Of a stretch of 49,483 bases of DNA, positions 1-9,465 are shown one piece after another. Position 1 is the stretch's first letter, and each line of letters begins with the position of its first letter. The stretch spans positions 1 through 49,483 of the forward strand of contig JABBOH010000014.1 in NCBI GenBank assembly GCA_019351895.1, written 5' to 3'. The translations under genes were made by a program, and so were the position numbers. A model generated the notes under the pieces. The model saw only the letters and a program-made list of their open reading frames with translations. It was not told where the DNA came from and made no database searches. The DNA comes from Pseudomonadota bacterium. Its GTDB lineage: Bacteria; Pseudomonadota; Alphaproteobacteria; Acetobacterales; Acetobacteraceae.

Positions 1-856
1 CCCGGCCGAGGGCCGCGTTGAACTGCTCGTCGGTCATCGAGATCTTCAACTCCTCCAGCAGCGCGCGGGAGAAGCTGGCGATCATGCCGTGGTTCCTCGC
101 CAGACGCTGGCAGGCCTCGGTGCGAGGATAGCCACCCGAGAGCGCGACGACGCGCATGACGCGCGGATGCGCGATGAGGTCCTTGTAGAGGTCGGGCTGG
201 TCCGGGATCGTGACCTTCAGCATCACCAGCTGGTCGGAAGGCAGGCGGTCTAGGTGGCGCGCCAGAGCGTCGTGCAGCAGCTGCTCGGCCTTGGCCTTGT
301 TCGGGCTCTTGATCAGAACCTCGGGCTCGAGGATCGGCACGAGTCCGTGCCGCGCAATCTGCGCCCCGATCTCGAACTGCTGGGCCGCGATGGCGGCGAT
401 GCCGCTTTCGGAGGGGAGGTTGATCGTCGAGCGCATCTTGGTCCCGAAGACGCCGAGCTTCGCCGCCCGGTCCAGCAGCGCATCGAGGCCGGGGATCGGC
501 TTCATCAGGCTGACGCCGTCGGCCTCCGCCTCGAGCCCCTTGTCGACCTTGAGGAACGGCACGCAATGCTTGTCTTGCCAAAGGTAGGATGGCACCGGCT
601 TGCCCTCGGCCTCGCCGTCCATGGTGCGCTCGAACAGGATCGAGCCGATGACCTTGTCGCCCGTGAAGGCGGGGGAGGTGATGACCCGCACGCGCATCTC
701 GTGCATCAGGGCGAACATCTCGGCCTCGCCATGATAGGCCGTCTCCGGAATACCGTAGAGGCGCAAGGCGCCGGGGGTCGATCCGCCACTCTGGTCGAGG
801 GCGGCGAGGAACCCGCCCGCCTCGGTGACGTGCGCCTTCATGCTCGGTTGGGCCAT
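1..856 (-). CDS. fda: Class I fructose-bisphosphate aldolase (3' end off the window)
   Basis: Cleaves fructose 1,6-bisphosphate to dihydroxyacetone phosphate and glyceraldehyde 3-phosphate in the cytoplasm, working in glycolysis or gluconeogenesis through a Schiff-base lysine. The translation (my own, about 285 residues to the window edge) follows the short bacterial class I family (about 300 residues, as in Staphylococcus Fda) almost from end to end: GGFLAALDQSGGSTPGAL near the N-terminus, then VPFLKVDKG, GTKMRS, LVPILEPEV, QLVMLKVTIP (the likely Schiff-base lysine) and RVVALSGGYPR. Only some 10-15 C-terminal residues should be missing. The ATG at 856 is preceded by GGAG at good distance; a second ATG lies 5 codons further in. 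A plausible promoter lies just upstream at 889-917. The gene appears to be transcribed alone. Confidence 0.93.
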   Translation of the reverse strand, partial: MAQPSMKAHVTEAGGFLAALDQSGGSTPGALRLYGIPETAYHGEAEMFALMHEMRVRVITSPAFTGDKVIGSILFERTMDGEAEGKPVPSYLWQDKHCVPFLKVDKGLEAEADGVSLMKPIPGLDALLDRAAKLGVFGTKMRSTINLPSESGIAAIAAQQFEIGAQIARHGLVPILEPEVLIKSPNKAKAEQLLHDALARHLDRLPSDQLVMLKVTIPDQPDLYKDLIAHPRVMRVVALSGGYPRTEACQRLARNHGMIASFSRALLEELKISMTDEQFNAALGR

Positions 857-888
857 GGACAAACTCCTCAACGGTGACTTTGCCCGCC

Positions 889-917
889 TATATAGGGGTT
901 TGGGCCGCCGGGGCCAA
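889..917 (-). promoter_or_regulatory. Putative sigma-70-type promoter of the aldolase gene
   Basis: On the minus strand, TTGGCC (917-912) is followed after exactly 17 bases by TATATA (894-889). This gives a leader of about 25-30 bases before the aldolase ATG at 856. The -10 matches well and the -35 is partial (TTG conserved). The TATATA stands out in very G+C-rich surroundings. Predicted from sequence only. Confidence 0.5.
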
Positions 918-963
918 TCGCGCCGGCCGCCCCGATCGCCCCATCGGCGCCGACCCGTTTCTC

Positions 964-2106
964 TCAGACGACGGCGGTCTCGGATGCCATGTCGAGTAAG
1001 CCGGAGCCCTGTCGTGCCGAACTCCGGAAGAAATCGCCGGCGGGCCGCGTCTGCAGCGGCACCCAGGCCTCGGCCGCCGACCGCCGCCGCTGATGCCGGC
1101 CGAGATCGGCCGCCACCATCTTCGCGCAAAGCTCCCGGACCGTCGTCTCAGGACGCCAGCCGATGACCGCCGCCGCCTTGGACGGGTCGCCGATCAGCGC
1201 CTCCACCTCGGCCGGGCGATAGAATTCCGGCGAGACCTCGACGAGGACGCGGCCCGTATCGCGGCACAGGCCAGTCTCCGTCTCGCCCGTTCCGCGCCAC
1301 TCGACCTCGATATCGGCAGCCTGGAAAGCCCAGTCGACGAAGCTGCGGACGCTGTTGGTCTCGTTCGTGGCAAAGACGAAGGTATCGGCCTGCTGCGCCT
1401 GCAGCATGCTCCACATGCCAGCGACATATTCCGGCGCATAGCCCCAGTCGCGCATCGCGTGGAGATTGCCGAGACGGATCGGGTTCGGGTCGCCGAGCGC
1501 GATGCGGGCGACGCCGTCCGTGATCTTCCGCGTCACGAAGTCGAGGCCACGCAAGGGAGATTCATGATTGAACAGGATGCCGCAGCTCGCGAAGATGCCG
1601 TAGGATTCGCGGTAGTTGATCGTCATCCAATGCGCGTAGAGCTTGGCGACGGCATAGGGGCTGCGCGGATAGAAGGGCGTTGTTTCGCTCTGCGGCGTCG
1701 CCTGCACCAGCCCGAACATCTCGGCGCTCGACGCCTGATAATAGCGGATGCTCCGATTGACGATGCGGATGGCTTCGAGAAGGTGAAGCGCTCCGAGGCC
1801 GGTGATGTCCGTCGTCGTTTCTGGCTGTTCGAAGGATGTGGCGACGAAACTCTGCGCGCCGAGGTTATAGACCTCGGACGGTTCGTGCTCGGCAATCAGA
1901 CGGATGCAGCCCGCCGCATCCGTCACGTCGTTGACCACGAGCTTCAGCCGGGGGTGCTCGCGGATGCCGAGTTCATCGAGACGCCACAGGTTGAGCGTGC
2001 TCGAGCGGCGATAGGTTCCGACGACCGCATAACCCTTGTCGAGCAGGAACTTCGCGAGATACGCGCCGTCCTGTCCGGAAATTCCGGTTATCAGAGCAAC
2101 TGGCAC
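964..2106 (-). CDS. gmd: GDP-mannose 4,6-dehydratase
   Basis: Converts GDP-D-mannose to GDP-4-keto-6-deoxy-D-mannose, the precursor of GDP-fucose, GDP-rhamnose or GDP-perosamine for surface polysaccharides. It is a 380-residue extended SDR enzyme. The Rossmann motif [10 protein letters not shown] is at 8-17, the signature YNLGAQSFV near 80-88, the catalytic Ser in ASSAEMFG near 126-127, and Tyr151-x3-Lys155 in [18 protein letters not shown] and [10 protein letters not shown] are typical of Gmd. The C-terminal tail after about residue 340 is poorly conserved and slightly long. The start is GTG at 2106 with GGAG six bases upstream. It lies 32 bp after the glycosyltransferase stop, so the two are probably one operon. 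No downstream GDP-sugar reductase or epimerase is visible here, so the final sugar cannot be told. Confidence 0.94.
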   Translation of the reverse strand: MPVALITGISGQDGAYLAKFLLDKGYAVVGTYRRSSTLNLWRLDELGIREHPRLKLVVNDVTDAAGCIRLIAEHEPSEVYNLGAQSFVATSFEQPETTTDITGLGALHLLEAIRIVNRSIRYYQASSAEMFGLVQATPQSETTPFYPRSPYAVAKLYAHWMTINYRESYGIFASCGILFNHESPLRGLDFVTRKITDGVARIALGDPNPIRLGNLHAMRDWGYAPEYVAGMWSMLQAQQADTFVFATNETNSVRSFVDWAFQAADIEVEWRGTGETETGLCRDTGRVLVEVSPEFYRPAEVEALIGDPSKAAAVIGWRPETTVRELCAKMVAADLGRHQRRRSAAEAWVPLQTRPAGDFFRSSARQGSGLLDMASETAVV

Positions 2107-2138
2107 ATCATACTCCGACTGTTGAAGGTTGATCCGTC

Positions 2139-3365
2139 TCAGGCTGCGTGTTCAAGAACGCTTGCCGGCCGGAGTGTCGCATCGGCGGCTTGCGTCGCGT
2201 ATTGATGCCAGTGATCCCAAACGAAATCCGAGAACTCGCGCCGGAAGCGGTCGGTCGAGAAACGGAGCGCATGCCTGCGGATCTGCTCGGGATCGAAGGT
2301 CGTCTCCATCGCCTCGAAGCGCTCGACGACCTCGCATATGGAATCCGCGGTCTGCTCGTGGAAATGGAGGCCGGTCTTCCCGTGAATGACGGTCTCCTGC
2401 GCGCCGCCGCGCCCGAAGGCGAGGACCGGCGTCCCGCAGGCCTGCGCCTCCAGCGGCGCGATGCCGAAGTCTTCCTCGGCGGCGAAGATGAAGGCGCGGG
2501 CACGCTGCAGATGATCGAGCAGAACGGGGAAGGGCTGATAGCCAAGCAGCGTCACGTTGGGGGTCGCGAGCTTGCTGATCCGTTTGAACTGCGGACCGGT
2601 GCCGATCATGATCAGCCGCCGATCGGGCATCTTGGCGAAAGCCTCGACGATCAGATGCATCTTCTTGTACGGGACCATGCGGGACGAGCAGAAGTAGAAG
2701 TCCTCGCGCGACCCGCCCGGGACGAACTGGGCTGTATCGACATTCGGATAGATGACGGTCGAATCCCGGCGGTAGGCCTTATTGATACGCCTGCCGATAT
2801 ACGCCGAGCAGGCGATGAAGTGATCCACGCGTTGCGCGCTCGCGTGATCCCACAGACGGATCCTATGCAGGAAGTAACGGGCAAGCACGCTGCGGACGCC
2901 ACGTTGAATGCCGGACTCCCTCAGATATTGCTCCTGCAAATCCCAGGCGTAGCGCATCGGCGTGTAGCAATAGCAAATGTGAAGCTGGCTTGAAGAGGTA
3001 ACCACCCCCTTTGCGACCGCATGCGAATTGCTGATGATGAGGTCGTAGCCTGTCAGATCCAGTTGCTCGATCGCGAAGGGCATCAACGGCAGGAGACGCC
3101 GGTATATGCGCTCCACGAAGGGTATCTTCTGAAGCATCGTCGTGCGGATCTTCTTGCCCCTGAGGCCGGTCCGATGGCGTTGCGGCATACGGTCGATCAG
3201 GCAGAAGACATCCGCGTCCGGGAACTCGGCAAGCATGGCCTCCAGGACTTTTTCCGCACCGGCATAGGTGTAGAGCCACTCATGGACCAAGGCTACCCTG
3301 GGCGTCTTCCCTACCGACGATGGAGTAGACTCCAGAAAGCGGCTGTCAGGCAAAGACGCCTCCAC
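2139..3365 (-). CDS. Glycosyltransferase family 4 (WbaZ-like mannosyltransferase)
   Basis: Probably transfers a sugar from a nucleotide donor, plausibly GDP-mannose or a derivative, during polysaccharide assembly on the cytoplasmic face of the membrane. The 408-residue protein has a GT-B layout: an N-terminal domain from [19 protein letters not shown] (about residue 23), then [12 protein letters not shown], and a C-terminal donor domain with [21 protein letters not shown] and the E-x7-E retaining signature in [18 protein letters not shown]. This arrangement resembles WbaZ-type mannosyltransferases. The start is uncertain: the longest form begins at GTG 3365 with no clear Shine-Dalgarno, leaving about 22 unconserved residues before the domain. 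gmd follows after 32 bp, which supports a GDP-mannose-linked role. Acceptor and linkage are unknown. Confidence 0.85.
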   Translation of the reverse strand: MEASLPDSRFLESTPSSVGKTPRVALVHEWLYTYAGAEKVLEAMLAEFPDADVFCLIDRMPQRHRTGLRGKKIRTTMLQKIPFVERIYRRLLPLMPFAIEQLDLTGYDLIISNSHAVAKGVVTSSSQLHICYCYTPMRYAWDLQEQYLRESGIQRGVRSVLARYFLHRIRLWDHASAQRVDHFIACSAYIGRRINKAYRRDSTVIYPNVDTAQFVPGGSREDFYFCSSRMVPYKKMHLIVEAFAKMPDRRLIMIGTGPQFKRISKLATPNVTLLGYQPFPVLLDHLQRARAFIFAAEEDFGIAPLEAQACGTPVLAFGRGGAQETVIHGKTGLHFHEQTADSICEVVERFEAMETTFDPEQIRRHALRFSTDRFRREFSDFVWDHWHQYATQAADATLRPASVLEHAA

Positions 3366-3737
3366 ATCGTTAATCGCGAGACAAGCTCATCGCGACGGGC
3401 CGATGGGCGCATCTCCGTTGCCTATACGCAACCTAACCATAAGTTGTAACCAGATTGCTCGTAATCCTTTCAGGCGGATCGTCGCTGAACGGGACACCCA
3501 AGCTTATTATGACAAGTTTTCAGCCTCACCGGGCTTGTTGTCATCGCTTTGCGGCCTGCACAAAGTCCTTGCCGGCAGTGCAACGTTTTCCGGCGCGTCC
3601 GACGGATCAGCATGCATCCGCAGCGCGAACGGGTTCAGTCCTCCCTGAGGATTAGCTCCAAGGCTGCGGGGAGGTCCGACCTGCTGATCGATAAGCCAAG
3701 GTCAGGCGGCGGCGCGCCGATGATCAGATCGGGAGCA
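3366..3737. other. Intergenic region without a recognised gene
   Basis: This 372-bp gap lies between the glycosyltransferase start and the nicotinate phosphoribosyltransferase stop, both on the minus strand. The part at about 3410-3560 is visibly richer in A+T than its surroundings, as expected for a promoter feeding the glycosyltransferase-gmd pair. I see no convincing -35/-10 pair, no strong terminator hairpin and no open frame with coding character. Confidence 0.5.
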
Positions 3738-4898
3738 TCAACCCTTCCTGGCGCCGTTCTGCCGCCGCTGCAGCAGAAACTCGCGGCCGAGCTTGACCCG
3801 CGCCTCGCCGTCATAGGCGATGATATCGGCTGTCGCGTAGGTCTCGTGCCAATGGTCGGGGATGAAGCTTCCCGTGCCGACGACATCGATCGGCGCGTGT
3901 GCATCCGCCATCACGCGGCACTTGTCGACGCCGAAGCCCGAGGAGGCGACGATCCGCACCTTTGGGAAGCCTGCCTCGTCGAGCGCCTCGCGCATGCGCC
4001 AGATGGCGGCGGCCGAGACGCCCGTGCCCACCAGATGCCGCAACTCCGCGTCGCTGCGGTAGCGGCGGATGGCGCCGGGATCGTGCCGCTCCAGCACGGC
4101 GTAACTCGCCGCCGGATCGAGCGTCTCCAGGAACCGGCCGCCATGGGTATCGAGCCGTACCGACATGGTCCCCGATGCCGCAAGCTGGGGGAAGCGTCGG
4201 CACACCTCCAGACCGTCGGTGACCTCGCGGCCAAAGTAATCGACGAGCACCGTGAGGTTGTCGTTCGGGAAAGTCTCGTGAAACATTTCGGCGGCGCGCA
4301 CGGTGGAACCGGCGTAGCCGATCAGCGCGTGCGGCATCGTGCCGAGCCCGCGCGGCGCGCCGAAGAAATGCGCCGTCGCGTCGTTGGCGTTGCCGATGAA
4401 CCCTTGCGCGCCCTCGCGCTGCGCGGCGCGGCTGCCGACCGAGGCGCCATAGGCCATCATCGCCTGCATCTCGGTGCCGGCGCAGTGCCGCGCCTCCATC
4501 GCGAGGAAGGTCACGGCGGGCAGCGCGATGCACATCTGGTAGGCGTGATGCGCCGCGACACAGACCGAGCCCAGCTTCTGCAGCACCAGCGTCTCGAGAT
4601 CCGTCAGATGCAGGTAGCTGCCGGTGATGTACAGCAGCGGCTCGCCAGCGCCGACCCACTCGCCCTCATCGTGCAGCAACTCGATCTTGAAGGCCGTGTC
4701 CCGGGCTGCCGCGACCTCCAGCAGCCAGTCCAGCATAAGCTTCGGCGCCGAGATCACGGGACGGCGGAGAAAGACCGCGTAGGTCACGGTCTTGTCGCCG
4801 AACCGGCGGACGATCTCCTTGGTCTTGTTGAAGTAAGTGTCGGTATAGGCGGCGATCGTCTCCGCCCGAACCAGATCCTGCGCCGAAAGCGTGTCCAT
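3738..4898 (-). CDS. pncB: Nicotinate phosphoribosyltransferase
   Basis: Makes nicotinate mononucleotide from nicotinate, PRPP and ATP, the entry step of the Preiss-Handler NAD salvage pathway in the cytoplasm. The 386-residue protein has the family's features: an N-terminal TDTYFNKTKEIVRRFG, then QKLGSVCVAAHHAYQM, the phosphate-site region GFIGNANDATAHFFG followed by GTMPHALIGYAGS, VLVDYFGREVTDG, and a C-terminal VRIVASSGFGVDKC and VVGTGSFIPDHW typical of type II phosphoribosyltransferases. It is shorter than E. coli PncB (about 400). It starts 11 bp after the DAHP synthase stop, so it is almost certainly co-transcribed with it. Linking NAD salvage to the shikimate entry enzyme has no obvious metabolic reason. 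A related phosphoribosyltransferase specificity cannot be excluded. Confidence 0.88.
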   Translation of the reverse strand: MDTLSAQDLVRAETIAAYTDTYFNKTKEIVRRFGDKTVTYAVFLRRPVISAPKLMLDWLLEVAAARDTAFKIELLHDEGEWVGAGEPLLYITGSYLHLTDLETLVLQKLGSVCVAAHHAYQMCIALPAVTFLAMEARHCAGTEMQAMMAYGASVGSRAAQREGAQGFIGNANDATAHFFGAPRGLGTMPHALIGYAGSTVRAAEMFHETFPNDNLTVLVDYFGREVTDGLEVCRRFPQLAASGTMSVRLDTHGGRFLETLDPAASYAVLERHDPGAIRRYRSDAELRHLVGTGVSAAAIWRMREALDEAGFPKVRIVASSGFGVDKCRVMADAHAPIDVVGTGSFIPDHWHETYATADIIAYDGEARVKLGREFLLQRRQNGARKG

Positions 4899-4909
4899 CG
4901 CGGGCGGGC

Positions 4910-6355
4910 CTACTCGGCCGCCGCGACGGAGGCCGCAGCCGCCGAGGCTGCTGCCGGCGTCGGCTGCCGCCGGGCCTTCAGCTCCTCCGCCACCAGAAAG
5001 GCGAGCTCAAGCGACTGCTCGGCGTTGAGGCGCGGGTCGCAGAAGGATTCGTAGCGCCGCCCGAGATCGGCCTCGGTCAGCCGATGTGCGCCGCCGACGC
5101 ATTCCGTCACGTCCTGCCCGGTCATCTCGACATGGATGCCGCCCGGCCAGCTGCCTTCCGCGGCATGCGCCTCGAAGAAGCCGCGCACCTCGCCGAGGAT
5201 CGCGTCGAAGCGCCGCGTCTTGCGACCGTGGCTAGTCGAGATGGTGTTGCCGTGCATCGGGTCGCAGAGCCAGACAACGGAGGCGCCCGCCTGCTGCACC
5301 GCGCGCAGCAGCCGTGGCAGCCGGGCCTCGAGCTTCTCGGCGCCCATACGGCTGATGAGCGTCAGGCGCCCGGGCTCGTTCGCGGGGTTCAGCGTCTCGA
5401 TCAGCCGCAGCAGGTCCTCGGGCTCGGTCGTGGGGCCGACCTTCAACCCGATGGGGTTCCTGATGCCGCGCATGAACTCGACATGCGCGCCGTCGAGCTG
5501 CCGGGTGCGGTCGCCGATCCAAAGGAAATGGGCCGAACAGGCATAGGTATCGCCGCTGGTGGAATCGACGCGGGCGAGCGCCTCCTCATACGGCAGCAGA
5601 AGCGCCTCGTGGCTCGTGTAGAAATCCGTCTCCCGGATCTGGGGTGCGGTTTCCGCCGTCATGCCGCAGGCGGTCATGAAGCTCAGCGTTTCGTCGATCC
5701 GCGCGGCAAGGTCCTGGTAGCGCGCGGCGAGCGGGCTGCGCTCCACAAAGCCGAGGTTCCAGCGGTGGACGCTGTGCAGATCGGCATAGCCGCCGGTCGC
5801 GAAGGCGCGCAGCAGATTGAGCGTGCCGGCGGACTGGAAATAGCCGGTCTCCATGCGCGTCGGGTCCGGCACCCGCGCCTCGGCGGTGAAGGCCGGCCCG
5901 TTGACGATGTCGCCGCGATAGCTCGGCAGCGTGTCGCCGCCGATGGTCTCCATGTCGGCGCTGCGCGGCTTGGCGAACTGCCCCGCCATGCGGCCCATCT
6001 TCACGACGGGCACGGTGCTGCCATAAGTCAGCACCACCGCCATCTGCAGCAGCACCCGGAACGTGTCGCGGATGATGTTGGCGGTGAAATCGTCGTAGCT
6101 CTCGGCGCAGTCGCCGCCTTGCAGCACGAAGGCGCGGCCCTCGGCGACGCGGGCGAGGGAGGCCTTCAGCCGCCGCGCCTCGCCTGCGAACACCAGCGGC
6201 GGGTAGCGGCGCAGGCGCGCCTCGACTGCCGCCAGACGCTCGAGATCCGGATAGACCGGCATCTGCCGCACGGGGCGGGCGCGCCAGCTATCGGCGCTCC
6301 AGGGTGCGGGGCTGCGGGTCTCGAGAGGACGGTTCGGACTCCCCGTCAGGCTCAT
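4910..6355 (-). CDS. aroF: Class II 3-deoxy-7-phosphoheptulonate (DAHP) synthase
   Basis: Condenses phosphoenolpyruvate and erythrose 4-phosphate to DAHP, the first step of the shikimate pathway to aromatic amino acids. This is the plant/actinobacterial-like class II (AroAII) form, about 481 residues. Visible motifs are the metal-binding Cys in [27 protein letters not shown], the substrate-binding [24 protein letters not shown], the metal His in [10 protein letters not shown], the metal Glu in [15 protein letters not shown], and [18 protein letters not shown] place the start at ATG 6355, which has AGGAAG six bases upstream; another ATG five codons earlier (6370) lacks a ribosome site. The C-terminus is an Ala-rich tail ending AAAE. 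It sits 75 bp downstream of gor and 11 bp upstream of pncB, suggesting a gor-aroF-pncB transcript. Confidence 0.95.
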   Translation of the reverse strand: MSLTGSPNRPLETRSPAPWSADSWRARPVRQMPVYPDLERLAAVEARLRRYPPLVFAGEARRLKASLARVAEGRAFVLQGGDCAESYDDFTANIIRDTFRVLLQMAVVLTYGSTVPVVKMGRMAGQFAKPRSADMETIGGDTLPSYRGDIVNGPAFTAEARVPDPTRMETGYFQSAGTLNLLRAFATGGYADLHSVHRWNLGFVERSPLAARYQDLAARIDETLSFMTACGMTAETAPQIRETDFYTSHEALLLPYEEALARVDSTSGDTYACSAHFLWIGDRTRQLDGAHVEFMRGIRNPIGLKVGPTTEPEDLLRLIETLNPANEPGRLTLISRMGAEKLEARLPRLLRAVQQAGASVVWLCDPMHGNTISTSHGRKTRRFDAILGEVRGFFEAHAAEGSWPGGIHVEMTGQDVTECVGGAHRLTEADLGRRYESFCDPRLNAEQSLELAFLVAEELKARRQPTPAAASAAAASVAAAE

Positions 6356-6430
6356 GGGTCTCTTCCTCATAAAGGCGACGCGCGGGCGGGCCGCGCGGTC
6401 GGCCGTTATCTGCCGAAATGAGGCGAAATG

Positions 6431-7816
6431 CTACTCGGCCGCTTCTGCGACCCCCGCAACACGGGTCCGCGTGCGCATGGTCACGAATTCCTCGGCCGCC
6501 GTCGGGTGGATGCCGATGGTACGGTCGAAATCCTGCTTGGTCGCACCCATCCGCACGGCGATGCCGACGCCCTGCATGATCTCCGCGGCATCTTCGCCGA
6601 GCATATGCGCGCCGAGCACCCGCTGGCTGCGCTGGTCGACGACGAGCTTCATCAACGTGCGGCGGCCCGCGCGTCCGGTCAACGTATGCCGCATGGGCGT
6701 GAAGCGGCTGACATAGATATCCACCGGGCCGAGCTTCGCCGCATCCTCCTCGGCGAGCCCCACGGTCGCGAGGGGCGGGACCGAGAAGACGGCCGTCGGC
6801 ACGTTCTCGACCGAGGCTTCGCGCGGGTTGTTCCCAAACAGCGTATCGGCCAGCGCATGGCCCTCCGCGATCGCCCAGGGCGTGAGGTTGAGCCGGTCGG
6901 TCACATCGCCGATGGCGTAGATATGCGGCACGCTGGTGCGGCTGCCGCGGTCGACGCGGACGGCCCCGGCCTCGTTCAGCGCGACGCCCGAGGCGTCCAG
7001 GTTGAGGCCGTGCAGGTTCGGCACGCGCCCCGTGGTCAGCACCGCGTAGTCGACGAGGATATCCGTGGTGTCCGAGAGATGGAGGCGGCGCTGGTCGCCC
7101 GTCGGCCCCTCGGCCAGAATATGTGTGGGGATGACGCCGTGGTGCAGGTGGATGCCCTGCGCTTCCATGGCCTCGGCGACGGCCTCGCGGAGGTCGCAGT
7201 CGAAGCCGCGCAGCGGCAGGGGCTGGCGGTAGATGAGATGCACCTCGGTGCCGAGGCCGGCAAAGATGCAGGCGAATTCGACCGCGCTGTAGCCGCCGCC
7301 GACGATCGCGATGCAGCCCGGCCGCTCGTGCAGGTAGAACAGGTCGTCGGTGATGCCGGCGAGATCGGCGCCCGGGATATCGGCCTTGAAGGGCGTGCTG
7401 CCGGTGGCGATGACGATGCGTTCGGCAGTGACGGTCTCCCCGCCGACATCGAGCGTGTGGGGGTCGATGAAGCGCACATGCGCCTCGAACTCCCGCGCAC
7501 CGGCCTTCTGGAGCATGGATTTGTAGATCGCCTGGAGGCGGTCGATCTCCTGGTCCTTCTTGGCGATGAAGGCACGCCAGTCATGGGCGTCCTTGGTGAT
7601 GTTCCAGCCGAAGCCCCGTGCGTCCTCGGCCCAGCTGCCGTATTCGGCGGCCTGCACCATGAGCTTCTTCGGCACGCAGCCGACATTGACGCAGGTGCCG
7701 CCCCAGAAGCGCTCCTCGGCGACGCCGACGCGGGCCCCGTAGCTTGCGGCGATGCGCGCGCAGCGCGTGCCGCCGGAGCCGCCGCCGATGACGAAGAGGT
7801 CGAAATCATAGGGCAT
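6431..7816 (-). CDS. gor: Glutathione-disulfide reductase
   Basis: NADPH-dependent cytoplasmic flavoenzyme that keeps glutathione reduced. The 461-residue protein has the FAD-binding GGGSGGTRCARIAA at 11-24, the redox-active disulfide C42-VNVG-C47 followed by VPKKLM, a second Rossmann motif for NADPH (IAIVGGGYSAVEFA), the FAD-contacting YAIGDVTDRLNLTP, and the C-terminal active-site His in IGIHPTAAEEFVTMR. IYRQPLPLRGFD after the NADPH fold carries arginines consistent with NADPH preference. It is the first gene of a minus-strand run leading into the DAHP synthase; upstream lies a 135-bp gap that could hold its promoter, although no clear hexamers are seen. Trypanothione or mycothione reductase is unlikely in this background. 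Confidence 0.96.
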   Translation of the reverse strand: MPYDFDLFVIGGGSGGTRCARIAASYGARVGVAEERFWGGTCVNVGCVPKKLMVQAAEYGSWAEDARGFGWNITKDAHDWRAFIAKKDQEIDRLQAIYKSMLQKAGAREFEAHVRFIDPHTLDVGGETVTAERIVIATGSTPFKADIPGADLAGITDDLFYLHERPGCIAIVGGGYSAVEFACIFAGLGTEVHLIYRQPLPLRGFDCDLREAVAEAMEAQGIHLHHGVIPTHILAEGPTGDQRRLHLSDTTDILVDYAVLTTGRVPNLHGLNLDASGVALNEAGAVRVDRGSRTSVPHIYAIGDVTDRLNLTPWAIAEGHALADTLFGNNPREASVENVPTAVFSVPPLATVGLAEEDAAKLGPVDIYVSRFTPMRHTLTGRAGRRTLMKLVVDQRSQRVLGAHMLGEDAAEIMQGVGIAVRMGATKQDFDRTIGIHPTAAEEFVTMRTRTRVAGVAEAAE

Positions 7817-7951
7817 GACGTGATCCCGTCCGCTTGAGAGTGCAGCGCAGCATGCCGCCGCAGGGGCGAGCGGTCAAAGCATGGCGGGGCGGTGGCGCGA
7901 TCATGGACGGCTCCGCCCAGCGGCTTGGACGGGCGGTGTACAGCGTGATCT

Positions 7952-9172
7952 TTAGAATGCCGCCGTCGAGTTGGGGGCGCTCCGTCTCGCCGTCGCTCTC
8001 GCGATGCGGTTGAGCTGGCGGACCCACCAGTCATCGAGCCGGCTGAGGACGAGTGCCGCAGACAAGCTGAGCAACAGGACCGTCAAGATCGTGGCGAAAG
8101 CAGCAATCTTCGCCGATGTGGCGTGCCACACCAGGACGTAGACCCATGCACCCGCCGAGCAGAAGATCGGCACATGGATCAGGTAGATCGGAAACGACAC
8201 CCGGCCAAGCAACACGCCGAGGCGGCCGGAGAGCAATGCCTTGACCGGTGCGCAGCCCAGGGTCGCCAGGATCAGCATCACCGCGGCGGGCGTCCACACC
8301 ATCCAGAAGGATGGCGGGTCGGTCAGCGCGGTGAAGGCGAGCCAGGCGTAGTCTCCGCGCGGGCCATAGAAACCGAACATGTAGAAAGCTGCGAGAACAA
8401 GCAGTGCAGCGGCCCAAGCGGGAATGCGCAGGGGCCGGGCCGCCAGCAGCCGGGAGACCAGTGCTCCGGCAAGGAATTGCGGGATGTGCGGATCGGCGTG
8501 CCATAGCAGGATCGCGGTGACGGCGGCCACGAACAGGCAGGCCCAGACGTTGCGCAGATAATGGAGGACCGGGGCCGCGCCGAACACGATAATGCTGCCG
8601 ACGAGTTCCGGCCGCATGGTCCACATGCTGGAATCGAGCGTCGACACCCCCGCGAAGAACGTGGTGAAGCCTCCCTGCAGCACCGACGCGATGAAGTCAG
8701 GATGGGTGCCGGGCGGCAGTCCCGAATACGCGAACTGCTGCAACCAGGGAGAGCCGGTGAGTCTGCCGGCGGCTGCAAAACGATAGGCGCCAAGACTGAA
8801 CAACAGCCACGACAGCACTGTCACGACAGTGCAAAGTCCGGCGAGGCGCGGCCAGCGCTTGAGCAGGCCGATGGCGATGGTCGCCATATTGCCGGAGTGA
8901 AAAAAGCTCCAGGGCAGGACGAACCCCGATAGGACAAAGAAAAAGGTGACGGCAGCCGAGCCGTTGAAGGGGGCGAACCAGAACCGCCCGATCATGGCGT
9001 GGGTCGTGGCGCCGCCGAAAAGCCCGGACTTCGCGGGAGCCAAGCCGATCAATAGATGCCACGCGATAACGACAAGCGCCGCGCAGCCCCGGAGACATTC
9101 CAGCGATTCGATCCGGCCCGCACGATCAAGCCTCGGCGCAGCGGCTGACTCGGATAAGCTGCTGATCTGCAT
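7952..9172 (-). CDS. Acyltransferase family 3 membrane protein
   Basis: A multi-spanning inner-membrane protein of the acyltransferase-3 (OafA/NodX-like) family, which acetylates or otherwise acylates sugars of surface glycans. The family start ESLECLRGCAALVVIAWHLLIG carries the conserved Arg and the likely catalytic His. About ten hydrophobic helices follow, with FFFVLSGFVLPWSF and the C-terminal LLGRVSFPIYLIHVPIF typical of the family. I choose ATG 9172 (406 residues); an in-frame TTG at 9229 would add 19 unconserved residues. Neither has a strong Shine-Dalgarno. The acceptor is unknown. The glycosyltransferase/gmd pair 5 kb away could belong to the same glycan, but nothing links them directly. 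Confidence 0.82.
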   Translation of the reverse strand: MQISSLSESAAAPRLDRAGRIESLECLRGCAALVVIAWHLLIGLAPAKSGLFGGATTHAMIGRFWFAPFNGSAAVTFFFVLSGFVLPWSFFHSGNMATIAIGLLKRWPRLAGLCTVVTVLSWLLFSLGAYRFAAAGRLTGSPWLQQFAYSGLPPGTHPDFIASVLQGGFTTFFAGVSTLDSSMWTMRPELVGSIIVFGAAPVLHYLRNVWACLFVAAVTAILLWHADPHIPQFLAGALVSRLLAARPLRIPAWAAALLVLAAFYMFGFYGPRGDYAWLAFTALTDPPSFWMVWTPAAVMLILATLGCAPVKALLSGRLGVLLGRVSFPIYLIHVPIFCSAGAWVYVLVWHATSAKIAAFATILTVLLLSLSAALVLSRLDDWWVRQLNRIARATARRSAPNSTAAF

Positions 9173-9393
9173 GATCCGAGCAGTAGACCGTCTTCCGCCG
9201 CAATTCCAGGGGCGGCGCGCGTCGTCCAAAATGAAGATGATCCTGTAGGCGAGCGAGGAAGTTCTTGCGTCTTACCCGGTTTGTCATGCTCAATTTCTGT
9301 CTTCCGGCGCCACGTCAGCCTGCTTTTCGAGCATTCGTTCGGCCTGTCGGGACTTGATCCTGCGTGAGCGGCCGAACACGGGAAAATAAACTA

Positions 9394-9436
9394 TCGCTTG
9401 TAGCGAATTGACAGTGTGAGGGAAGAATTTTACCGT
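9394..9436 (+). promoter_or_regulatory. Putative promoter with adjacent palindrome before the ABC transporter operon
   Basis: TTGACA, a perfect -35 hexamer, lies at 9408-9413. Seventeen bases later comes TACCGT (9431-9436), a weak -10. Immediately upstream is the perfect inverted repeat TCGCT-tgt-AGCGA (9394-9406), which touches the -35 and could be an operator for a small dimeric regulator. The stretch at 9380-9450 is A+T-rich compared with its surroundings. The first permease starts at 9466. Predicted by eye. Confidence 0.4.
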
Positions 9437-9465
9437 TCGATTATGTTTAACGAGCGTCATCATTG

